NCBI GenBank assembly: GCA_017473795.1
Contig: JAFUJE010000129.1
Coordinates: forward strand, 1-6,388
Source: Clostridia bacterium
GTDB taxonomy: Bacteria > Bacillota > Clostridia > Christensenellales > UBA1242
Length of the DNA: 6,388 nucleotides
Reading direction: 5' to 3'
The notes below the pieces were generated by a model. It ran no database searches. It was given only the letters and a program-made list of their open reading frames with translations, and was not told the DNA's origin. The position numbers and the translations under genes were made by a program. Positions within the stretch are counted from its first letter, which is position 1, and each line of letters starts with the position of its first letter. Below, one piece after another: positions 1-6,328 of the stretch.

Positions 1-1
1 A

Positions 2-2173
2 TTAATGATTTTCATGTGACTCCCTTTCTTTCATGATTTTTTTTGCATTCTGAATTATCAACTCAGGCAAACCAGATAACTGAGCAACTTCGGCACCAAA
101 ACTGTTTTGCTCTTCCCCTTTAACTACCTTATGTAAGAAAACAATTTGTCCATTAATGGAGGAAGTGAGAACTTTGTAATTTTGAACTTGACTGTAGTTG
201 TGTCCTAACTCAATTAACTCGTGGAAGTGTGTTGCACAGAGAGTTTTACTACCTATTTGTTCAATAATATAAGTTAAGATTGCCTTGGCTAAGGCATAAC
301 CATCATTTGTACCTGTACCACGACCAATTTCATCCAATAATAACAAACTATCTTTGGTGGCATTATGAACGATATTAGAAACTTCATTCATTTCAACCAT
401 AAAAGTAGATTTACCAGTCATCATATCATCACTGGCACCAATACGAGTAAACACACGGTCAGTTAATGACACGTTGGCACGATTACACGGAACAAACGAA
501 CCTAAATGAGCCATGATTACATTTAAGGCAACTGTTTTCATGTAGGTTGATTTTCCAGCCATGTTAGGACCAGTAATTAACATCGTGGTATTTTCACTAT
601 CCAAATTACAATCATTAGCAATGAACTCATTAGTTGGTAAAACATTTTCCAAAACAGGATGCCGTGCCGATTCCAGCAACAATGTTCCAGCAGTATTTAT
701 TTCCGGTCTTACCCATTGATTTTTGTAAGCTAAATAAGCCAAATTAGACAAGACATCAATGTTGGCAATGGCCGCAGCATTTTGTTGAATAGTCGGAATA
801 TATTTTTGGACAGCAGCAATAATTTCACCAAAAATAGTTTGTTCTAATTTAATGGCTTCACCCGACGCATTGAGAATTTTACTTTCAATTTCACGTAACT
901 CATCAGTGGTATATCGCTCAGTGTTTAGCGTACTGCCTTTACGAATAAAACGATATGGCATTTGCTTTAAGGCGTTCATTGGAAATTCTAAATAATATCC
1001 AGTGACACGGTTATACGCAATTTTCAATTTTTCAACACCAGTCTCGGTACGCTCTTTAGTTTCCAAAGCCAATAACCATTGTTTTCCTAAAGTACCAACA
1101 TTACGTAATTCGTCCAGTGTTTGGTTATACCCCTCTTTAATATAACCACCATCACTTAAAACCGTACTAGGTTCTGGCTTAATTGCATTTAACAACAGAG
1201 TTCGCAATTCCATAAGTGCATCTAATTGCCCTGCTAATCGTGCTAATAACAAAGCATGACAATTTTGGACAATAAAATCTTTAACTTCTTGAATTAGCGA
1301 TAACGTTTCGGTAAAGTTAATGATGTCTTTAGGATTAACATTGCCGTTTGCAACTTTACCACAAAAACGCCCTAAGTCATTAAATTTATCTAAAATTGCA
1401 CGTAAGGCTTGGCAAGAGATTGAATTATCGAACAATTCCTGAATTGCGTCTTGGCGCTCGGTTATCATAGTTACGTTTTTTAAAGGCGCTGTTACCCAAT
1501 CGGCTAACAAACGTGCACCCATTGGGGTTTCGGTTTTATCCAATGCTGCTAACAAACTACCAGCTTTAGTATTGTTACGATATGAAGAAACAATTTCCAA
1601 TGTATCACGAGCAATCTTGTCCAATACCATAAAATTCTCGTCACGTACAAGCATGATTTTGGTAATATTAGACAACTTGTTTTTGGCTGTCATAAGTAAA
1701 TACTCTAATAATGCACCAGCTGCATTTATCAAAGGTGAATTTTCAGGGATATCAAATATTTGCGTAGTATTAATATTGAAATATTTTTTTACTGTTTGCA
1801 CCGCTTGCTTATAAACGAAAGCATAACTAAAATGTTTTTTTGTAATTACTTCTTTCGGACGAATACGTGAAACTGCATTGTCATAATTATCAAATTGCGC
1901 AACATAAAATTCACCTGTCATGATATCAGCCCAAGCCGCATAAACGACAGAATCGTTATCAGTCTCATAAATACTGCAGACAAAATTGTTACTATCAGCA
2001 TTTAACATGGCATCATCAATAACTGTACCGCTCGTAATCACACGAACAACATCACGGTTAATCAAAGTCTTGCCATTTGGTGCTTCCAATTGTTCGGCAA
2101 TTGCAACTTTAAAACCAAGCTCAACCAGTTTTTTAATATATAAATTAGCAGCATGATAAGTAACAACACACAT
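2..2173 (-). CDS. mutS: DNA mismatch repair ATPase MutS, main open segment (connector to ATPase domains); 5' end cut off by an in-frame stop
   Basis: MutS recognises mismatches and small loops in newly replicated DNA and, using ATP, recruits MutL. This 723-residue open segment starts inside the mismatch-recognition domain at MCVVTYHAA, which corresponds to the usual MCGVPYHA, and runs through connector, lever, clamp and ATPase domains. Visible ATPase motifs are Walker A TGPNMAGKST (residues 534-543), the signature STFMVEM (589-595), Walker B LLLLDE followed by IGRGTGTNDG (610-624), and the histidine loop ATHFHE (647-652). The true start is upstream at 2353, because the 60 preceding codons are clear MutS in the same frame. 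A TAA at 2183-2185 interrupts them. The ATG at 2173 has no Shine-Dalgarno sequence but lies nine bases after that TAA, so reinitiation is conceivable. The C-terminus stops soon after the ATPase domain (KKIMKERESHENH) and lacks the usual tail of roughly 50-60 residues that binds the clamp or forms tetramers. Family identity is certain. Whether the gene is functional depends on whether the stop is real. Confidence 0.95.
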   Translation of the reverse strand: MCVVTYHAANLYIKKLVELGFKVAIAEQLEAPNGKTLINRDVVRVITSGTVIDDAMLNADSNNFVCSIYETDNDSVVYAAWADIMTGEFYVAQFDNYDNAVSRIRPKEVITKKHFSYAFVYKQAVQTVKKYFNINTTQIFDIPENSPLINAAGALLEYLLMTAKNKLSNITKIMLVRDENFMVLDKIARDTLEIVSSYRNNTKAGSLLAALDKTETPMGARLLADWVTAPLKNVTMITERQDAIQELFDNSISCQALRAILDKFNDLGRFCGKVANGNVNPKDIINFTETLSLIQEVKDFIVQNCHALLLARLAGQLDALMELRTLLLNAIKPEPSTVLSDGGYIKEGYNQTLDELRNVGTLGKQWLLALETKERTETGVEKLKIAYNRVTGYYLEFPMNALKQMPYRFIRKGSTLNTERYTTDELREIESKILNASGEAIKLEQTIFGEIIAAVQKYIPTIQQNAAAIANIDVLSNLAYLAYKNQWVRPEINTAGTLLLESARHPVLENVLPTNEFIANDCNLDSENTTMLITGPNMAGKSTYMKTVALNVIMAHLGSFVPCNRANVSLTDRVFTRIGASDDMMTGKSTFMVEMNEVSNIVHNATKDSLLLLDEIGRGTGTNDGYALAKAILTYIIEQIGSKTLCATHFHELIELGHNYSQVQNYKVLTSSINGQIVFLHKVVKGEEQNSFGAEVAQLSGLPELIIQNAKKIMKERESHENH

Positions 2174-2206
2174 CGTGGATTTTTATTCCAAAACACAAGA
2201 ACGCCA
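2159..2206 (-). other. Patch of clustered apparent G-to-T / C-to-A changes in mutS, including the stop
   Basis: These are codons 50-65 counted from the mutS start. Clostridial-type MutS usually reads approximately TGR(D/A)CGLEE(K/R)APMCGVPYH here. The window instead has W50, S52, V54, stop57, S59, T60, V63 and T65. Each deviation is one change from the expected codon type: GGG to TGG, GCT to TCT, GGT to GTT, GAA to TAA, GCC to TCC, CCG to ACG, GGT to GTT and CCT to ACT. All are G-to-T or C-to-A on the coding strand. The ancestral codons are inferred from family knowledge, not observed, and position 52 (Ala rather than Asp) is the least certain. Flanking residues on both sides look normal. Confidence 0.7.
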
Positions 2207-2353
2207 TGTTAACGTCAAACCAATTGCAGCAGAAACTTGTTTTGCATCATCAAAAAAAATTTCATAAAAATCGCCCAAGCGATAAAATACAACACAATCA
2301 GGATATTGTGCTTTTAATTCTAAATACTTTTTCATTGCAGGTGATAAAGCCAT
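2174..2353 (-). pseudogene. mutS: 5' end of mutS, in frame with the main segment but separated from it by a TAA stop
   Basis: Reading from the ATG at 2353 gives MALSPAMKKYLELKAQYPDC, then FYRLGDFYEIFFDDAK, an unmistakable MutS N-terminal mismatch-recognition domain. It includes the Phe-X-Glu motif (F29, E31) that inserts at the mismatch. The start is well supported, with AAAGGAG five bases upstream, 24 bp after the miaB stop. The frame continues to IGLTLT (codons 44-49), then enters an odd patch with TAA at codon 57 (2183-2185), and rejoins the main MutS frame without any shift. The full frame 2353-2 would encode about 783 residues with one stop inside. As written, translation yields a 56-residue fragment. 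I infer either a recent nonsense mutation or a sequence error, since the remaining 723 codons are open and look well conserved. Confidence 0.9.
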
Positions 2354-2358
2354 TTTAA

Positions 2359-2365
2359 CTCCTTT
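2359..2365 (-). promoter_or_regulatory. Ribosome binding site of mutS (AAAGGAG)
   Basis: On the minus strand AAAGGAG stands five bases before the ATG at 2353. It fixes the true mutS start 180 bp upstream of the start of the longest open frame. It is the only clear Shine-Dalgarno sequence in front of a gene in this window and lies in the 24-bp gap after the miaB stop, so mutS is probably translated from the miaB mRNA. Confidence 0.85.
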
Positions 2366-2377
2366 AACGTATTAATT

Positions 2378-3385
2378 TTACGACATTTTTCGCATGATTT
2401 CAACCAACTTTGTAGCTCGTGCTTTACGAGTACGGAAAGGTACTTGGTCAGGCATTTTATCGGCCACAGTCCCCGAGCGATTACTATAAGGGAAAATGTA
2501 CGCCGCACTAAACTTAATTTGCTCAACAATTTTTACTGTCGTATTAAAATCTTCATCTGTCTCCCCCGGAAAGCCGCAAATAATATCCGTAGTAATATGA
2601 ATATCTGGTATATACTCACGCAACTGATGAACGATGTTCAAATAATCAGCTACTGTATATTTACGGTTCATTAACTTTAAGATTTTGTCACAACCACTTT
2701 GCATCGGTAAATGAATATCATGAGCAATTTTAGGATACTTCGCCATAACTTTAATAGTCTCAAAGTCAAAGTCTTTCGGATGTGGCGATAAAAAATGCAA
2801 TTTAAAATCACCCGGTTGTTCCGCTAATTTTGCCAAAAGTTGCGGGAAGTTTGGATAAGCATTAACGTTTTGTCCCAGTAAATAAATATCTTTAGCAGTA
2901 TCTTTTACCTGGTTGAATTCATTAATTATTTCGTCATATGGACGAATCCGTAACCTGCCACGCACAAATGGAACAATACAATAACTGCAATAATTTTCAC
3001 AACCATAAGTGATATCGATATAAGCCGTATCATTCGGTTCTGGTGGTAAAGCTTTTAAGCCTACGCCCAATTTTTCCACCACATCCATGGCGTCTTCCGT
3101 TCCCAATAAGATATCCACACCATGAATCTTTCGCTTTGCGGAGAGACAGCCAATTACTGCAATTTTTAAATTAGGATTCTTTAACTTTAATTGTTTTGCC
3201 AAAGCAATATGCGACAAGATTTTTTGTTCAGCAGTATTACGCACACAACATGTATTAAAAATAATTACATCAGCTTCTTGATCGTTATCAGCTACAGAGT
3301 GACCAGCCGACAATAACTGCTGGGTAATCTTAGCCGCAGTATTGACATTCATTTGACAACCATAATTCTTTAGTACAAATTTCAT
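2378..3385 (-). CDS. miaB: tRNA-2-methylthio-N6-dimethylallyladenosine synthase MiaB, lacking the TRAM domain
   Basis: MiaB is a cytoplasmic radical-SAM methylthiotransferase that converts i6A37 to ms2i6A37 in tRNAs reading UNN codons. The N-terminal MTTase domain carries the three auxiliary-cluster cysteines C10 (NYGCQMN), C46 (NTCCVRN) and C80 (IGC). The radical-SAM cluster is C129, C133 and C136 (GCENYCSYCIVPF). LLGQNVNAY (169-177), HLPMQSG (225-231) and TTDIICGFPGET (265-276) are MiaB family signatures, and LLGQNVNAY favours MiaB over RimO or MtaB. At 335 residues it is much shorter than the usual 430-510. It ends at KLVEIMRKMS, where the TRAM RNA-binding domain should begin, and the stop is followed at once by the mutS ribosome binding site, so no TRAM is hidden in another frame nearby. 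The stretch between C80 and the radical-SAM domain is also shortened. The loop after the CxxxCxxC motif reads RGRLRIRP rather than the usual RGRERSRP type. The ATG at 3385 has no Shine-Dalgarno sequence. It is probably co-transcribed with mutS. Confidence 0.93.
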   Translation of the reverse strand: MKFVLKNYGCQMNVNTAAKITQQLLSAGHSVADNDQEADVIIFNTCCVRNTAEQKILSHIALAKQLKLKNPNLKIAVIGCLSAKRKIHGVDILLGTEDAMDVVEKLGVGLKALPPEPNDTAYIDITYGCENYCSYCIVPFVRGRLRIRPYDEIINEFNQVKDTAKDIYLLGQNVNAYPNFPQLLAKLAEQPGDFKLHFLSPHPKDFDFETIKVMAKYPKIAHDIHLPMQSGCDKILKLMNRKYTVADYLNIVHQLREYIPDIHITTDIICGFPGETDEDFNTTVKIVEQIKFSAAYIFPYSNRSGTVADKMPDQVPFRTRKARATKLVEIMRKMS

Positions 3386-3415
3386 AGAACATAACAGTTT
3401 AACACAAAATAGTGT
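3386..3415. promoter_or_regulatory. 30-bp divergent intergenic gap between miaB and the PBP gene
   Basis: These 30 bases are all that separates two outward-facing genes, so at least part of each promoter must lie in the opposite gene's coding sequence. The gap includes an imperfect dyad, ACAC-AAAATA-GTGT (3402-3415), directly before the GTG start. With four-base arms it could be a small operator or chance. No Shine-Dalgarno sequence is visible toward either gene. No convincing -10/-35 pair was found for the PBP direction. Confidence 0.4.
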
Positions 3416-3423
3416 GTGTCCAA
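3396..3423 (-). promoter_or_regulatory. Possible extended -10 promoter for miaB-mutS
   Basis: On the minus strand TTGGAC (3423-3418) is followed by a 16-bp spacer and TAAACT (3401-3396), the latter preceded by TGT to give an extended -10 element, TGTTAAACT. The match is moderate: three of six at -35 and four of six at -10. Transcription would start only a few bases before the miaB ATG, giving an almost leaderless mRNA, which agrees with the absence of a Shine-Dalgarno sequence there. The -35 would lie inside the first codons of the divergent PBP gene. This rests on sequence matching only. Confidence 0.3.
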
Positions 3424-5683
3424 AAGAATAAAATTGAAACGTAAAATTCTCATAATTACCTGTTCGCTATTACTATTTTTAATTATTGGCGGCATTGTGG
3501 CTTTTGCTTTAATTTGGCATAGTGAAACACTTGATACCGAACGATTAACAACCATGCCCCAAATGGCGGCCTTTTACGATAGCAACCAAGACATGATTGA
3601 CGCACAAAACAACAAACAATATTGTCATATTGACCAGATAAGTCCTGTTTGCCTTAATGCTTTTATCGCTGTGGAAGATAAAAATTTTTACAAACATCAT
3701 GGGTTATCCTGGCCTCGAATTGCTAAGGCTTTTCTAAACAATATTATGGCAGGATATTCAAAAGAAGGTGCCAGTACGATTACTCAACAATTAGTCAAGA
3801 ATACTTACTTAACCAATGAAAAAACATTGCAACGAAAAATCCGTGAAGCAATTCTGGCTTTAAAAGTTGAACAAAATTTCAGTAAAAATGAGATTATCGA
3901 ATTATATCTGAACGCTATTTATTTCGGTAACAATATTTATGGCATTGCTAGCGCAACTGAATTTTATTTCAACAAAACGCCCGCTGAATTATCCCCTGCC
4001 GAAAGTGCGGGTTTAGCAGGGATTATCAAAAGTCCCAACAAATATGACCCAATTTTAAAACACGAAAATTTTGTACAGCGAGCTCATTTAATTTTAAAAC
4101 TGATGCACGAACAAAACTTACTTACCGATGAAGAATACGAAGCGGCATTGAATGAACCACTAACAATTAAAACTCCATCAAAATTATGGCTGGGTACCAA
4201 TTATCAAACGATGGCACTGAAAGAAGCCTCGCAAATTTTAAACCTTAGTGAAAGTGATATTATTAATTATGGTTATCAAATCGAGACATACTATGACCCC
4301 ACAAAACAGGTATTGTTATATAACGCAATGAATAATCCGGAATATAATTTAGCCGGTGAAAAATTTGCCATGCTATCCAACCCAAGTGGTCAAGTTCAAG
4401 CACTTTGGACATCAACACCAACTTTGTTAAATGCCCGACGCAATTTTGGTAGTGCCATGAAACCGCTTTTAGTTTATGCTCCTGCTTTAGAACTTGGCGT
4501 AATACAACCTGCAACTGTTATTGATGATAGCCCTTTAATTGATTCAGACTTTAATCCAAAAAATTCTGACGACAAATATCACGGCATGGTCTCTGCACGT
4601 GAAGCATTAGTGCGTAGTTATAACATACCTGCTGTTAAAATATTAAACGCTACAACGATTGAAAAAGCCACTTTAATCGGCAATAAACTAGGACTTAATT
4701 TAAAAGACGAAAATCTTTCAATGGCTTTGGGTAACACTAACCAAGGTACAACCTTTTTAGAATTGGCAAACGGCTATCAAACAATTGCTAATGAAGGTAA
4801 ATACGCACCAGCACGTTTTATTCGTAGTATCCGTGACCGCAATGGCCAAACTGTCTATTTTGACCTAACAAACAAATATAACTATGCCCCACAAATTGTC
4901 GCACCAGATACCGCTTATTTATTAACAGATATGTTGAGCGAAACAGCACGAAAAGGGACTGCTCGTAAACTTAATACTATTCGTACTGCGATTGCCGCTA
5001 AAACCGGCACAACAGAACGTGCCGATACCAATACAAACACCGATGCAACCTTGGTATCTTACACACCAGAAAATGTTTTAATTGTTTGGCATGGTAACGC
5101 TAGCATGAAACCCGAAAACGATTTACCCGAAGGAGCAACAGGTGGTGGTCGTTTAGCAAATGCAGCAAGAGAAATTCACGAAACAATCAGTCAAGAAGAC
5201 TTAGTTTTCAAACAACCTAATTCAGTAAAAGTTGTTTCTTTGGATAAACTCGATTATGAAAATGGAATTCTCAACTTGGCCAGTGCTGCTACCCCAGAAT
5301 ATGAAACCACTACAGAATTATTTGCTAGTCGTTATCAACCTTCTACTGTCTCAAAAAACTATTTAATTACGACACCAACAATGGTTGACGGCAAAATAAC
5401 AGATAACAAAACCGCACAAATTTGGTTTGATGTTTTACCGCACCAGACTTATGAAATTTATAAGAATAATATATTACAAGCCGTTATCAGTCAAAAACAA
5501 GGAACCTATACATTCACAGATAAAAACCCACAATCATGCAACGACTACCATGTATTAACCAGTATTAACGGCGAACAATCACAGTCCAGTAATCACGTCT
5601 TGTTGTGTATTCCGAAAGATAATACAACTTACATTAGTTCCGGTAAAGCAGTTGAAAACAAACGTGTTCCGTGGTATTTTTAA
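3416..5683 (+). CDS. Bifunctional class A penicillin-binding protein (peptidoglycan glycosyltransferase/transpeptidase) with C-terminal Fn3-like extension
   Basis: This enzyme polymerises lipid II into glycan strands and cross-links stem peptides outside the membrane. The order is a basic N-terminus (KRIKLKRK), one membrane anchor at about residues 11-33, the GT51 glycosyltransferase domain at about 45-225, and the penicillin-binding transpeptidase domain at about 310-590. GT51 shows catalytic Glu87 in AVEDKNFYKHHG, EGASTITQQL (117-126) and ELYLNAIYFGNNIYGI (162-177). The transpeptidase has all three active-site motifs: SAMK (catalytic Ser346, Lys349), SYN (401-403) and KTGT (529-532). It should therefore be active in both reactions. 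Residues about 610-755 form an extra region; TAQIWFDVLPHQTYEIYKNN and the following strands resemble an Fn3/Ig-like fold. External cysteines occur in two spaced pairs (C70/C79, C708/C731). The GTG at 3416 is the only plausible start that keeps the basic leader, because an in-frame TAG lies at 3410-3412; a TTG at 3434 is less likely. It belongs to the PBP1A/PonA family but the exact paralogue cannot be told. The next gene begins three bases after its stop. Confidence 0.93.
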   Translation: MSKRIKLKRKILIITCSLLLFLIIGGIVAFALIWHSETLDTERLTTMPQMAAFYDSNQDMIDAQNNKQYCHIDQISPVCLNAFIAVEDKNFYKHHGLSWPRIAKAFLNNIMAGYSKEGASTITQQLVKNTYLTNEKTLQRKIREAILALKVEQNFSKNEIIELYLNAIYFGNNIYGIASATEFYFNKTPAELSPAESAGLAGIIKSPNKYDPILKHENFVQRAHLILKLMHEQNLLTDEEYEAALNEPLTIKTPSKLWLGTNYQTMALKEASQILNLSESDIINYGYQIETYYDPTKQVLLYNAMNNPEYNLAGEKFAMLSNPSGQVQALWTSTPTLLNARRNFGSAMKPLLVYAPALELGVIQPATVIDDSPLIDSDFNPKNSDDKYHGMVSAREALVRSYNIPAVKILNATTIEKATLIGNKLGLNLKDENLSMALGNTNQGTTFLELANGYQTIANEGKYAPARFIRSIRDRNGQTVYFDLTNKYNYAPQIVAPDTAYLLTDMLSETARKGTARKLNTIRTAIAAKTGTTERADTNTNTDATLVSYTPENVLIVWHGNASMKPENDLPEGATGGGRLANAAREIHETISQEDLVFKQPNSVKVVSLDKLDYENGILNLASAATPEYETTTELFASRYQPSTVSKNYLITTPTMVDGKITDNKTAQIWFDVLPHQTYEIYKNNILQAVISQKQGTYTFTDKNPQSCNDYHVLTSINGEQSQSSNHVLLCIPKDNTTYISSGKAVENKRVPWYF

Positions 5684-5686
5684 ACG

Positions 5687-6328
5687 ATGGAATATTTGAA
5701 CGACCAAGGATTATTAATTGAGCAACCGGATAATTTATACAAGCTTTCCAGTGATGCCGTAGCCTTGGGAAACTTTGTACAATGTAAATCAAGCGATGTT
5801 GTTTTTGATATTGGATGCGGAACTGGTGTCTTGACTTTATTGATTGCGTTTAATCACAAACCACGTGAAATGGTTAGTATTGATATCAACGCAGACGCAG
5901 TTAAACAGTTAGAAAAGAACTTGGCAATCAACCAAGATAAACTTTCAGCCACGCATTTTACGGCTTTACACGGTGACGCACGCCAATTACACCGCATTTT
6001 GAGTAATAAAGCCGCCGATGTAATTGTATGCAATCCGCCTTATTTCAACACTGGCAAAAAACCACAAAACGAACACAAGAACTTAGCCCGCCATGATGAC
6101 ACTTTGCCATTAGAAGACCTGGCAAAACTTTGCACCCAAAACATAAAATATGGTGGTATTGTTTACTTTTGTTATCCTGCCAATCAAATCGCCAAGGCTA
6201 TAACAATATTTGAAAATCAAAATTTCCGCATTAAAGAAATTAAATTTTTATCAAATAATAAAGGTGTTTACTTAGCCATTTTCCGTGCTAAAAAAGGTGG
6301 CGGTCATCATACAACTATGCTTGTTTAA
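5687..6328 (+). CDS. tRNA1(Val) N6-adenine-37 methyltransferase-like protein (TrmN6/YabB family)
   Basis: This is a Rossmann-fold SAM-dependent methyltransferase of 213 residues. It has SAM-binding motif I DIGCGTG (41-47), the acidic end of strand 2 at SIDIN (64-68), GDAR (96-99), and catalytic motif NPPY (116-119), typical of N6-adenine and N5-glutamine methyltransferases. Family features favour TrmN6/YabB: the N-terminal QGLLIEQ with SSDAVALGNF (7-30), ARHDDTLPLEDL (134-145) after the NPPY loop, and the C-terminal AKKGG tail. Such enzymes methylate A37 of tRNA1(Val) in Escherichia coli; in Gram-positives the substrate is less certain. It is somewhat shorter than the usual 240-250 residues. 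The ATG lies three bases after the PBP stop (TAA, ACG, ATG), in the same frame and without a Shine-Dalgarno sequence, so translation is probably coupled to the PBP. The 3' end overlaps a likely convergent gene. Confidence 0.85.
   Translation: MEYLNDQGLLIEQPDNLYKLSSDAVALGNFVQCKSSDVVFDIGCGTGVLTLLIAFNHKPREMVSIDINADAVKQLEKNLAINQDKLSATHFTALHGDARQLHRILSNKAADVIVCNPPYFNTGKKPQNEHKNLARHDDTLPLEDLAKLCTQNIKYGGIVYFCYPANQIAKAITIFENQNFRIKEIKFLSNNKGVYLAIFRAKKGGGHHTTMLV

Noticed and set aside
1572..1814. Plus-strand open frame of 80 codons inside mutS
   Set aside because: It is antisense to well-conserved MutS coding sequence, has no ribosome binding site and gives no recognisable protein.
2183..2185. TAA in mutS as a reassigned sense codon or a programmed readthrough site
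   Set aside because: All four complete genes here end in TAA at the expected place, so the code is standard. No readthrough context is evident, and the neighbouring anomalous substitutions explain the stop better.
2159..2206. Diversity-generating retroelement variable region
   Set aside because: Those systems change adenines in a template-matched repeat at a gene's 3' end. Here the inferred changes are G-to-T and C-to-A near a 5' end, with no repeat copy or reverse transcriptase in the window.
2332..2674. Short open frames overlapping miaB on both strands (minus 2332-2529, plus 2444-2674)
   Set aside because: They lie within clear MiaB coding sequence in other frames, and their translations show no family features.
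3342..3358. Two TTGACA hexamers (3342-3347 and 3353-3358) facing the PBP gene
   Set aside because: They lie in miaB coding sequence, and neither has an acceptable -10 box at 16-18 bp. CATAAT at 3361 is only 13 bp from the first and too close to the second.
4263..4514. Minus-strand 83-codon open frame inside the PBP gene
   Set aside because: It is antisense to the transpeptidase domain including the SAMK active site; it is a shadow frame.
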